The translations under genes were made by a program, and so were the position numbers. Positions 36,129 through 45,068 of a stretch of DNA of 64,000 nucleotides are shown one piece after another. Position 1 is the first letter of the stretch, and each line of letters starts with the position of its first letter. Location of the stretch: positions 27,390,579-27,454,578 of the forward strand of contig OY829542.1 of the NCBI GenBank assembly GCA_963691705.1, in the 5' to 3' direction. The DNA is from Viola odorata (taxonomy: Eukaryota; Streptophyta; Magnoliopsida; Malpighiales; Violaceae). The notes below the pieces were generated by a model that was not told the origin of the DNA, did not search any database, and saw nothing but the letters and a program-made list of their open reading frames with translations.

Positions 36129-37438
36129 CAGTATTATGACAACACTTCAAGAGCTTTTGTTATCAATTCAAGTAGTGATAGTTCCACTGATGATGATGAT
36201 GACGAATTGGAAGAATTGAGGCAGCTTCGTATGCTAATAGAAGGTGAAAGTAGTAACCTTGGAAGAATGCCGTGTCGCACATCTGCGCTTAGTGGTAGAG
36301 AATATATTATTGAAGTTTTAGTGGAAAATCCAACTGTATGTTACGATAACTTTCGTATGCGGCCACATGTGTTTCTGAATTTATGTGATAGGCTGAGAAC
36401 GCTGGAATTAATACGCGCGATAAGAGGAGTTAGTGTAGAAGAGGGTTTGGCAATGACATTGGCTGTATTATGCCATAGAACAACTCAAAGGACGGTGGCA
36501 GACCGATTTCAGCACTCTACTAGAACTGTGCACCTTTGGGTCAAGAATGTGATATGCGCTTTAGTTGTGTTAGCAACTCATTTGATTAGACATGTTAACA
36601 GAGGACCCGTTCAGCCAGAAATTCTTAAAAATGCTAGATGGTATCCATATTTTAAGGTACGCATGTCTATTATAAATTCATGTTACTGAATAAAAACAAT
36701 GATGTTTAAATATTTAAGTTATTCTTTTGTGTTTTTCCTTATAGAAATGCATAGGTGCAATAGATGGTACTCATGTCACAGCTTGGGCTCCTAGATCCAA
36801 ACAAAAAATATTTTGGGGTAGAAAATCACTTGTTACTCAAAATGTTATGACGGCGTGTTCGCATGATTTGATGTTTACTTTTGTTTATACTGGTTGAGAA
36901 GGCACAGCTAATGATTCACGCGTGTTTCTTGATGCATTAACAAGGCAAGAAAATCAATTTCATATGCCTCCAACAGGTGAAACATTAGTACTGTAATTCA
37001 TAACAATATTTATTAATTATTTTTTCCATCTTTTACTGATTGTAGTTTTCTTGTGCAGATTACTATTATGCTGTTGATGCTGGTTATCGAAATATTCTAG
37101 GATTTTTGGCTCCTTATCGTGGCGAAAGATATTACCGCAATGATTTTCATGGACGAGGAAGGATTGAGAGAAAATATGAATTGCTTAACTATCGACATTC
37201 ATCTTTGAGAAATGTTATTGAAAGGGCTTTTGGCATACTCAAGGCTAGATTTCCAATCTTAAATTCTATTCCGAATTACCCTCTTCGGCATAAAAAATTG
37301 ATACCTTTAGTTTGTTGTGCACTGTATAATTTCATTCGAATGGAAGATAGAGCTGATCGATTATTCACAGAATATGGTATGGAAGGTCTAGAGAATGTTG
37401 ATGGGGACGAAGTTGGTGAGATGCAAGAAGGTATTTAA
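36129..37438 (+). pseudogene. PIF/Harbinger DDE transposase (ORF2), 3 exons, one nonsense codon
   Basis: Exons about 36129-36656, 36745-36976 and 37059-37438, with canonical splice sites and matching phase. Exon 1 has the helix-turn-helix part (MTLAVLCHRTTQRTVADRFQ). The catalytic residues are visible: Asp in KCIGAIDGTHV, Asp in YYYAVDAGYRN and Glu in RNVIERAFGILK. The block LMFTFVYTG-stop-EGTANDSRV has TGA at 36895-36897 where relatives have Trp (GWEGSANDSRV), so one G-to-A change kills it. The start is not clear: the frame is closed by a TGA at 36126-36128 and has no upstream ATG, so either the first exon lies further left or the start is lost. Otherwise the gene is intact. Confidence 0.88.
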
Positions 37439-38060
37439 GTGAATATGTCCCAGCAACAACAAATGAATGCTGTTAGAGAAGATATTGCAAATCAATTATG
37501 GGCTCATCATAATAATCATTAGAATATGAGGAATTAACAAGCCAAATAGAGTATGTTTTTAATGTCATCTGTTTTTATATTTACATAATGAACAATAAGA
37601 CTATTTTATATATATTTTATTTTCATGTAGAAACATGAATTAGTATATTTATATGTAATGGAATATTAGTAGATTGATGATATATTTTAGATTTTTCAAT
37701 TATAATAAGTGTCAATTTTTTCCTACAAATCTATTTATTAGTTTGTTAATCTTTGCAAATAGAAGAAAATAATAACATGATTTTTTTCATTAAAAAAATA
37801 AGTTGTTGGAACAAAATTGTTTTTGGTTTTGCAATAATTTGGAAATTAGTGCGAAGTAAACACTTTCTCCAATTTTCAGATCAGGAAAATTTTACAAGTA
37901 AACACGTTTTCCAGTTTTTCAGAATAGGAAAATGTTTTCAGTTATTGCGAAGTAAACACGATCTCCAGTTTTCTCCAGTTTTCTATTTAAAATCAAAAAC
38001 AGAGAATTTTCTAAAAACAACAAATTTTCAAATTGAAAGTTCTCCGAAGTAAACGGGGCC
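37439..38060. other. Harbinger 3' flank and right terminal region
   Basis: AT-rich, then a subterminal region rich in GAAGTAAACA...TCCAGTTTTC (37850-37990), repeating the terminal TTTACTTCGGAGAA motif inside the element at least three times. These may be extra sites for the ORF1 protein or transposase. No coding is seen. Confidence 0.55.
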
Positions 38061-38063
38061 TTA

Positions 38064-38272
38064 GTCTCTCCGTCTCGTGTTTGGGCTCTCATATTTCACA
38101 CTACACTCTAATACGCTCACCAACTCACCCACTCTTATCTCCAACACAAACCAATCTCCTAAGCTTAGCAAAGACTCTAAGACTCAAGTAGGTACATGGA
38201 ATGCAAAGAAAACAATGGCTTAGAGGGAAAGGTAGTGAAAGCCGAATTGATGTTCAAGAATTGGATTGATTT
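38064..38272 (-). mobile_element. Gypsy3-1 leader, middle piece between Harbinger and Gypsy2
   Basis: Aligns with 58927-59130: TTTCACACTACACTCTAAT, CACTCTTATCT, TTAGAGGGAAAGGT / TTAGAAGGAAAGGT and TGTTCAAGAA are in the same order. Ends in GATTT, the target duplication of Gypsy2. Confidence 0.85.
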
Positions 38273-38497
38273 TGATAAGATCCGGACTGTTGGGGAAGAG
38301 GAGTCGGGATTATGGCTGTCTGGAATCACTGTAACAGCAGTCCGTCGTACCTGCAAGGCACCGGAGGGGGGACTCCGGTGTAGACACTCCGATGCTTAAG
38401 TTAGTATGGCTGTGAAATGTGGCAGAGATTTTGGTAGAGAATTTGCCCTTACTCTTGATCTAGAAATGAGGGGTATTTATAGCCGAAGAAAGAAAGG
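38273..38497 (-). repeat. Gypsy2 3' LTR, truncated to 225 bp
   Basis: Matches 49681-49904 base for base with few differences (GATAAGATCCGGACTG start, GGCTATAAATACCCC reversed TATA box). The match stops at GAAGAAAGAAAGG, and RT sequence begins directly. Confidence 0.9.
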
Positions 38498-38501
38498 ATC
38501 A

Positions 38502-39284
38502 TCAAATCGCCATGTAGAAATAAGTGGCCTTAGGAGTGATAAAAGCAGTTTTCTCTTCATCCTCCTTGGCCATGGGGATTTGATGATACCCCGAGTTGGC
38601 ATCTAGCGAGCTCAAATATGCGTACCCGGCAGCCTGATCAACTAGCTGATCGATCCGAGGGAGTGGGTAATAATCTTTGGGGAAAGCATCATTCAGATCT
38701 GTGAAATCAATGCACATGCGCCACTCTCCGCTGCGCTTGGGAACCAAAACAGGGTTAGCCAACCAGGTGGGATATTACACTTCTCGAATAAAGCCAGCGT
38801 CAAGAAGTTTAGCAACTTCCCTCTCGACAGCCGTTGCTTTTTCAGCAGAGAAACCACATCATTTTTGCTGAACTGGTCTTGCGTCTGGGTTGATATTGAG
38901 CTGATGTTCTGCCACCTCTCGCGAGATACCTGGCATGTCAGATGGTTTCCATGCAAACTCTCCTTTGTATTTGTTTAATAGTTGGGCTAACTGAAAATTT
39001 TCCTCGGGACTGAGGTTATCGCTAACCAGAAATACAGCTCCATCTACCCCGTTAACTGGGACGTGAGTCATCTTGTCCACAGGTTGAGTGCGTTTCTCCT
39101 TATTTTGTTCGTATGGGTCCACCGTTACGCACACGTACCTATAGCAACTCTTCTGCGTCATGAGCAGGTAACATTCAACTGCTAACTTCTGATTACCTCA
39201 GATCGAGACCACACCATCCCAGGATGGATATTTCAGCTTCAGGTGCTTTTGTGATATCACTCCTCCGAAACGGTTGAGGAATGA
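38502..39284 (-). pseudogene. Gypsy2 reverse transcriptase fragment
   Basis: The minus strand reads FQLAQLLNKYKGEFAWKPSD, MPGISREVAEHQLNINP, then in another frame KRSGEWRMCIDFTDLNDAFP, YPLPRIDQLVDQAAGYAYLS and SLDANSGYHQIPMAKEDEEK, the fingers and first part of the palm of a Ty3/gypsy RT. The YxDD box is missing because the deletion to the LTR removes it. At least two frameshifts are present. Confidence 0.85.
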
Positions 39285-39289
39285 CCGTC

Positions 39290-40276
39290 TGATACGATCC
39301 TGGTTCCTCAGGATGCGTAGCACCAATTTTGATCGTTGTTCAAAGACGGATTTCCCTGCAGAATAAGATAACTCACTTACACAATTTAAGTCTGCTGAAC
39401 GCTAAGCAACAGCCACCCTAAATCCGAGCAAGAGAGGATCCTTGATGTTACTGGACTTGCACAATTTAAGTCTGCTGAACGCTAAGCAACAGCCACCTTA
39501 AATCCGAACAAGAAGACAGACAACAAGTAGAATGCAATTCCAAGATTTACTTGTATACGACTCAAGTATTGCGGACTCAAGAAGAACAAGGTTCAACCAA
39601 CTTGAACAAGGGGCAGAAATTTGAAGAGAATATCTCAATTTATCAAAATAACAGCCAAGTTTCTAAGGAGGCCAAGTGGCTCCTTATATAGGTTACAAGC
39701 AAACCCTAATTCCAAATAGGAATATTAAATAAAGTAGAACACTTAACTAATTAATTAAAGTATCTGATTAATTAAGCTAAAATAAATAGAAGGTCGCAGC
39801 CTTGCTAAAAATAGTACAGTCAACGCGCGTCAATTCCAGGACAGGCGAAATGGACAGGAGCCGTTATCAACAACGAGCAGACAGGCGTGAACGCGGAACG
39901 GGTATAGCAAATGGCCTGCGCGACAGATGATAGAATCGGCAACGGCTAAGTGAAACGGACAAGTACCGTTTTGACCCAAACGGTAAGTGCCGTTTGTTTT
40001 GAAACGGACAGATACCGTTTGGATGAAAACGGTCAAGTGCCATTTGCGTGAATCGGTTCCATGCCGTTTCTATCAGACGGAACATCGGTCAAGCCGAAGG
40101 TGAGAAGATTCACCACTCTTGTTGTCTTCTCTCTCAGTGTAGCATTCTCACTTGTCATCTCAGACTCCAGCTCCCTGTGAAGGAGAGATGACAATCGGTC
40201 TTGAAGCTTTTGAGCTCTGGCTCGAGTCATTGGACCAGCTGGCGGTAAAGGCACCTGGATGCGTGGATTCGCATCA
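39290..40276 (-). repeat. Gypsy1 3' LTR
   Basis: Contains a TATA box on the minus strand (CCTATATAAGG, near 39690-39700), a diverged 80-bp-spaced duplication (ACAATTTAAGTCTGCTGAAC at 39381 and 39461) and four palindromic units AAACGG-N6/7-CCGTTT starting at 39953, 39978, 40002 and 40027. The last 244 bases (to 40033) are also pol coding sequence. Confidence 0.95.
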
Positions 40277-43200
40277 TTCCCTCCCCCTTCAGAAGGATTC
40301 GCCCTCGAATCCGAATCGGCATCATCAGCAAGTCCATACTCGTCATCTGTATCAAACAGGACTAAGTCAGAAACATTGAAAGTAGAGCTAACGGCACCAT
40401 ACTCACTCGGCAATGCCAGTTTGTAGGCATTGTTGTTGATCTTCTCAACAATCTGGAACGGTCCGTCTCCTCTAGGAGATAGCTTGCCGCGGCGTTGGTC
40501 AGGAAAACGCTCCTTGCGCATATGCAACCAGACCCAATCGCCCACCTGGAACGTCACTAGCCGTCGGCCATCGTTCCATTTCTGCATCAGCTTCTCATTC
40601 ATCCGCTCAATGTTCTGTTTAGCCTTAGCATGTAATTGCTTGACAAAATCAGCTTTCTGTGCACCATTTAAACTTACAACATCACTCAACGGTAAAGGAG
40701 TCAAATCCAAAACAGTTCTAGGATTAAATCTATATACGAGTTCAAACGGTGAGTAATGAGTAGTAGAATGAACAACACGGTTGTAAGAAAATTCAATAAA
40801 CGGTAAATGATCAACCCAAGTAGAAACATGCTTACGAACTAACGTGCGTAAAAGGGAACCAAGCGTACGATTCACAACCTCAGTTTGACCATCCGTTTGT
40901 GGGTGATAAGAAGTGGAATACAACAATCGGGTACCAAGCTTTTTCCATAAAACACGCCAAAAATGACTAAGGAACTTAGTATCTCTATCAGTCACAATAG
41001 TCAAAGGAACTCCATGTAAACGGACTACTTCACGAAAGAATAAATCAGCAATCTGCGTAGCATCACAAGTAGTAGAACATGGAATAAAATGGGACATTTT
41101 CGAAAATCTGTCCACCACAACAAAGACACTATCCTTTCCGTTCTTAGACCGAGGCAGGCCAACGACAAAGTCCATGGAAAAATCAGTCCAAGGATGTGAA
41201 GGGACAGGTAACGGCATGTATTCGCCATGACCAGCAGGCCTAGACTTGGCTCTACGACAAATTAAACAACGAGCAATAATGCGCACTACATCACGCTTCA
41301 TGTGAGGCCAATAAAAATGATCATGTAACACATCTAAGGTCTTAGTCACACCAAAATGACCCATCAAACCACCGCTATGGGCTTCATGTACAAGTAATTC
41401 ACGAAGAGAGCAATGAGGAATACATAATTGTTTGCCCCGAAACAAATAACCCTCATGCTTATAAAATTTAGAACCAGAAATAGAAATGCTATGCAAATAA
41501 ATGTCACCAAAATCAGAATCGGCAGCATAGAGTTCTATAATGTGCGAAAATCCAAGAAATTTGGCATTAAGAGAAGTGATCAATGCGTACCTGCGTGATA
41601 AAGCATCAGCAACAACATTCTCTTTACCTTGCTTGTATTGAATGTGATAAGGGAACGCTTCAATAAATTCCATCCAAACAGCATGTCGCCGATTCAGCTT
41701 CCCTTGTCCCTTGAGGTACTTCAAGCTCAAATGGTCAGTGTGGATGATGAACTCCCTCGGCATCAGGTAGTGTTGCCATGTCTCCAATGCTTGGACAAGA
41801 GCATAGAACTCCTTGTCATAGGTCGGATACCTGAGTTGAGCATCCTTGAGCTTTTCACTGAAAAAGGCAATCGGTCGTTTCTCTTGCATCAGAACGGCAC
41901 CGATTCCCAACCCGCTGGCGTCACACTCTATCGCAAACGCCTTGCTGAAGTCGGGCAACGCAAGTACTGGAGCAGAGCAGAGCCGATCCTTGAGGGTAGC
42001 AAACGCTGCCTCCTGCGGCTGTTCCCACCTGAAAGCAACATTCTTCTTTGTTAATTCATTCAATGGAACAACAATGGTGCTAAAATCCTTGAGAAAACGC
42101 CGATAGAAGCTCGCCAATCCATGGAACGATCTCACATCGGTAATGGCCTTCGGCGTCGGCCATTCCGGAATCGCGCGGATCTTCTCTTCATCCACTTGAA
42201 CACCATCTGCACTCACAATAAAACCAAGAAAATCAACTTGTTCTATTGCGAATGAACACTTACTAGGTTTGGCATATAGTTTCTGTTCACGAAGTGTTAG
42301 AAAAACTTCCTTAAGATGTAAAACATGCTCATCAAAAGATTTGCTATAGATTAAAATATCATCAAAATAAACTACAACAAATTTGCCAATTAAGTGCCGA
42401 AGTACATGGTTCATTAACCTCATAAAGGTGCTAGGAGCATTAGTCAAGCCAAACGGCATAACCATCCATTCATATAAACCATACTTAGTTTTAAAAGCAG
42501 TTTTCCATTCATCCCCTTCTTTCATACGAATTTGGTGGTAGCCACTCATTAAATCAATTTTAGAAAATAACCTACTACCACTTAATTCATCTAACATATC
42601 ATCTAATCTAGGAATAGGATGACGATACTTTACAGTGATTTTGTTGACTGCTCGACAAACAACACACATGCGCCAAGAGCCATCTTTCTTTGGAACTAGA
42701 ATGACTGGAACGGCACATGGGGACAGACTCTCCCGAACGTACCCACGCGCAAGCAAATCGTCCACTTGCCGTTGCAGTTCCTTGGTCTCCTCTGGATTGG
42801 ATCGGTAAGCTGGCCGATGTGGAATTGCCGATCCAGGAACAAAGTCTATCTGATGTTCTATGCCGCGGATCGGAGGTAAGCCAGGCGGCATCTCTTCGGG
42901 CAGTACGTCTCCAAATTCCTGCAAGAGAGAAGAAATACGAAGCGGAACGGTATGTAGCCGTTCCGTTCCATCGGAGGTCAAACAATAAGAGCGAAAACGG
43001 ATTAAAAGAATAGGACGGCTTGCGTCAAAACAATTTTGTTGAAAAATCATAGCTCTCCTCACTTCGCTCCCTTTGGCATATACACTCAAGTTCTTTTTAT
43101 TTGCCTCTCCTTTTCTCTCAATGCCACTCTCAGCACGCTTACTCTTTTCGTGCGAATGTGTACTCTCTCCCTCTGCATGCTTACTGTTTTCATGCGGATG

Positions 43201-43788
43201 TTGAAGGCTCACACACTCATTGTTTCTCTCTTTATTTGGCACACGCAAACCTTCTTTTTCTCTCTCAATCTGTTTTGTAATTTCATATTCAGCATAAGAC
43301 TTAGCAAGCCATTGCTGATCTTCACATACTTCTGCTGGTGACAATGGTGCTAAGGTGAATTTTCGGCCATCCTTTACCAACTTATAGAGATTCCGTTTGC
43401 CCTCATGGGTCGCATCTCTATCAAACTGCCATGGTCTGCCAAGAATGATATGACTTGCTTGCATTGGGACCACATCACAAAGTACTTCATCCTGGTATTT
43501 GCCGATACGGAAATTGACAAGCACCTGCCGATTTACCTTGACACCGACTCCGTCTGTCATCCAATGGAGCTGATATGGCTTCGGATGTCTGATCGTTGGT
43601 AAGTCCAGTTTATCTACCATCATCCAACTCACGCAATTGGTGCAGTTGCCGTTGTCAATGATGATGGAACAACCCTTCTTGTCTATCACACCTCGGGTAT
43701 GGAACAGATTTGTCCGTTGTTCCTCGTCACACACTTCCTCTGTGGCTTGCACACTTAGATTTCGAGGACAACAAGCAGATGAACCTAC
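40033..43788 (-). CDS. Gypsy1 pol polyprotein (protease, RT, RNase H, integrase), about 1,240 aa, intact
   Basis: Counting from residue 1 at 43752: protease with IIIDNGNCTNCVSW (D33-N-G), RT with RMCVVCRAVNKITVKYRHPI, MPFGLTNAPSTF and VVYFDDILIYS (about 462), RNase H with FAIECDASGLGIGAVLMQ and ENVVADALSRR, integrase zinc finger HEAHSGGLMGHFG...CLICRRAK (about 789-835) and core Asp 861, Asp 922 (VTDRD) and Glu 958 (TEVVNR). The C-terminus GPMTRARAQKLQDRLSSLLH continues into the 3' LTR. A short repeat-like linker (HENSKHAEG, HEKSKRAESG) separates protease from RT. No ATG opens the frame: it starts just after a TGA at 43789-43791, overlapping the gag stop, so expression must be through gag. Confidence 0.93.
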   Translation of the reverse strand, partial: VGSSACCPRNLSVQATEEVCDEEQRTNLFHTRGVIDKKGCSIIIDNGNCTNCVSWMMVDKLDLPTIRHPKPYQLHWMTDGVGVKVNRQVLVNFRIGKYQDEVLCDVVPMQASHIILGRPWQFDRDATHEGKRNLYKLVKDGRKFTLAPLSPAEVCEDQQWLAKSYAEYEITKQIEREKEGLRVPNKERNNECVSLQHPHENSKHAEGESTHSHEKSKRAESGIERKGEANKKNLSVYAKGSEVRRAMIFQQNCFDASRPILLIRFRSYCLTSDGTERLHTVPLRISSLLQEFGDVLPEEMPPGLPPIRGIEHQIDFVPGSAIPHRPAYRSNPEETKELQRQVDDLLARGYVRESLSPCAVPVILVPKKDGSWRMCVVCRAVNKITVKYRHPIPRLDDMLDELSGSRLFSKIDLMSGYHQIRMKEGDEWKTAFKTKYGLYEWMVMPFGLTNAPSTFMRLMNHVLRHLIGKFVVVYFDDILIYSKSFDEHVLHLKEVFLTLREQKLYAKPSKCSFAIEQVDFLGFIVSADGVQVDEEKIRAIPEWPTPKAITDVRSFHGLASFYRRFLKDFSTIVVPLNELTKKNVAFRWEQPQEAAFATLKDRLCSAPVLALPDFSKAFAIECDASGLGIGAVLMQEKRPIAFFSEKLKDAQLRYPTYDKEFYALVQALETWQHYLMPREFIIHTDHLSLKYLKGQGKLNRRHAVWMEFIEAFPYHIQYKQGKENVVADALSRRYALITSLNAKFLGFSHIIELYAADSDFGDIYLHSISISGSKFYKHEGYLFRGKQLCIPHCSLRELLVHEAHSGGLMGHFGVTKTLDVLHDHFYWPHMKRDVVRIIARCLICRRAKSRPAGHGEYMPLPVPSHPWTDFSMDFVVGLPRSKNGKDSVFVVVDRFSKMSHFIPCSTTCDATQIADLFFREVVRLHGVPLTIVTDRDTKFLSHFWRVLWKKLGTRLLYSTSYHPQTDGQTEVVNRTLGSLLRTLVRKHVSTWVDHLPFIEFSYNRVVHSTTHYSPFELVYRFNPRTVLDLTPLPLSDVVSLNGAQKADFVKQLHAKAKQNIERMNEKLMQKWNDGRRLVTFQVGDWVWLHMRKERFPDQRRGKLSPRGDGPFQIVEKINNNAYKLALPSEYGAVSSTFNVSDLVLFDTDDEYGLADDADSDSRANPSEGGGNDANPRIQVPLPPAGPMTRARAQKLQDRLSSLLHRELESEMTSENATLREKTTRVVNLLTFGLTDVPSDRNGMEPIHANGT
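40277..40290 (-). other. Gypsy1 polypurine tract inside pol
   Basis: Minus-strand GAAGGGGGAGGGAA lies directly before the LTR start TGATGCG. It is also translated, giving EGGGND in pol. Confidence 0.85.
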
Positions 43789-45068
43789 TCACCATTCTGA
43801 CAGTCACCATTCGAATCGGCACAACCATCTCCCTTAGGTTCCGATTCCTCCAGATCATCATCCGATTTTTCTTCACCATTCGGCCTGATGATGAAGACTC
43901 TCTTATTCGGGCACTCCGATTTCTTGTGTCCTCGGCCGTTACATTTGAAACAGACTATTTTCTTAGTGGCTGGCCGATCCACGGGTGGAGTATAAGGTTT
44001 GTTAGTAGCCGTTTTGGAAGGAATAACGGCACTAGAGGAGCTCTTCGGAACTGTAGAAACCGTTCTGTCTTCTTTATTCCAAGACGACTTCTTCCAAGGT
44101 GTTGACCCAGTAGACTTAGAAGAGCTCTTAGCCTTCCGATATTTCTCAATCTTTTGGGCCATGTGAAGCATCTCCTCGAGAGTATTGTATTGAGTTAGCT
44201 CCAAGGCGTCGACAATCTCAATATTCAAACCGGCCATAAACCGAGCCATTGTGACCTCAGGTTCCTCAGTAATCCTTGCTTGAGCTAGCGCAATCTCCAT
44301 CTCATTAAAATAGGCTCCAACCCCTTTACTGCCTTGCTTCAAAGTTTGAAGCCGTTGATGAAGCTCACGGTGAAAGTGTAATGGCACAAACCGTTGTCTC
44401 ATCTCCTGTTTCATCTCACCCCAAGTAACAATCGGGCCTGCCAAAACAGTCGCTCGCTTCAGATTGAACTGCTCCCACCAATGACTAGCATACCCACTGA
44501 ATTCCACAGCTGCTAACTGAACCTTTTTACCCTCCGAATAATTGTGGCATAAGAAAATAGCATCTACTTTCCGTTCCCAAGTCAGGAAAGTATCAAGGTC
44601 GTCAGTACCCTCAAACGGAGGTATTTTCATTTTGATGCTGCTGAGGTTAGCATCCAAACGGTCATCTTCCCGTTCTCTTCTATCATCACGACGATCGTGT
44701 CTCTCCCTTCTCTGTCCATCCCTTGCATTTATCCATCCTTCTCCCCCGTCAGGTTCTTCTTCCAGATCAGGTTGTGGGACTTGTGGCCCACGTCTAGCAA
44801 ATCGCCTGGGAGGGACGTTGGCCAGCTCACGCCGCCGATTCATATCACGTGGTCCACGGGCGTTGTCATCTTCTTCGGACAGATCGGTCATACGTCCATC
44901 GTGTCGGTCCTCCGCTGCTCTATGGTTCGGGTTGATAGTGGCTAACGCTTCAACCCTAGCCATCCTTGCATCAACAGTTAATTGCCGTTCAGTCATGGTT
45001 CGGAGCTGTTCCGTTATGTTAGCCAACATGGCTGACAAATCGGGTTGTTGCACTCCTTCTTGAGACAT
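43785..45068 (-). CDS. Gypsy1 gag, about 428 aa
   Basis: The likely start is the ATG of MSQEGVQQPDLSAML at 45068; the frame is open 30 bases further upstream. The capsid-like core has IPPFEGTDDLDTFLTWERKV, YASHWWEQF, MRQRFVPLHFHRELHQRLQT and MEIALAQARITEEPEVTMAR. A single zinc knuckle, CFKCNGRGHKKSEC, lies near the C-terminus. The first third is rich in Arg/Asp/Glu. Stop is TAG at 43785-43787, exactly where the pol frame opens in -1. Gag packages the RNA and forms the particle in the cytoplasm. Confidence 0.9.
   Translation of the reverse strand: MSQEGVQQPDLSAMLANITEQLRTMTERQLTVDARMARVEALATINPNHRAAEDRHDGRMTDLSEEDDNARGPRDMNRRRELANVPPRRFARRGPQVPQPDLEEEPDGGEGWINARDGQRRERHDRRDDRREREDDRLDANLSSIKMKIPPFEGTDDLDTFLTWERKVDAIFLCHNYSEGKKVQLAAVEFSGYASHWWEQFNLKRATVLAGPIVTWGEMKQEMRQRFVPLHFHRELHQRLQTLKQGSKGVGAYFNEMEIALAQARITEEPEVTMARFMAGLNIEIVDALELTQYNTLEEMLHMAQKIEKYRKAKSSSKSTGSTPWKKSSWNKEDRTVSTVPKSSSSAVIPSKTATNKPYTPPVDRPATKKIVCFKCNGRGHKKSECPNKRVFIIRPNGEEKSDDDLEESEPKGDGCADSNGDCQNGE

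Larger units (their letters stand above)
32343..38060 (+). mobile_element. complete PIF/Harbinger transposon, 5,718 bp, TSD TTA
   Basis: Terminal repeats GGCCCTGTTTACTTGGGAGA (left) and GGCCCCGTTTACTTCGGAGA (right, reversed), flanked by TTA at 32340-32342 and 38061-38063, as expected for this superfamily. It carries the two usual genes in the same direction: a Myb/SANT-like protein and a DDE transposase. A paralogous empty site exists at 58881-59000, with a single TTA. The 2-kb segment 32560-34604 between the left end and the first gene has only CTCGTCGCC-type low-complexity DNA and probable 5' leader introns. Confidence 0.95.

Noticed and set aside
43036..45063. several plus-strand open frames of 80-170 codons
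   Set aside because: Antisense shadows of the long open gag and pol of Gypsy1.
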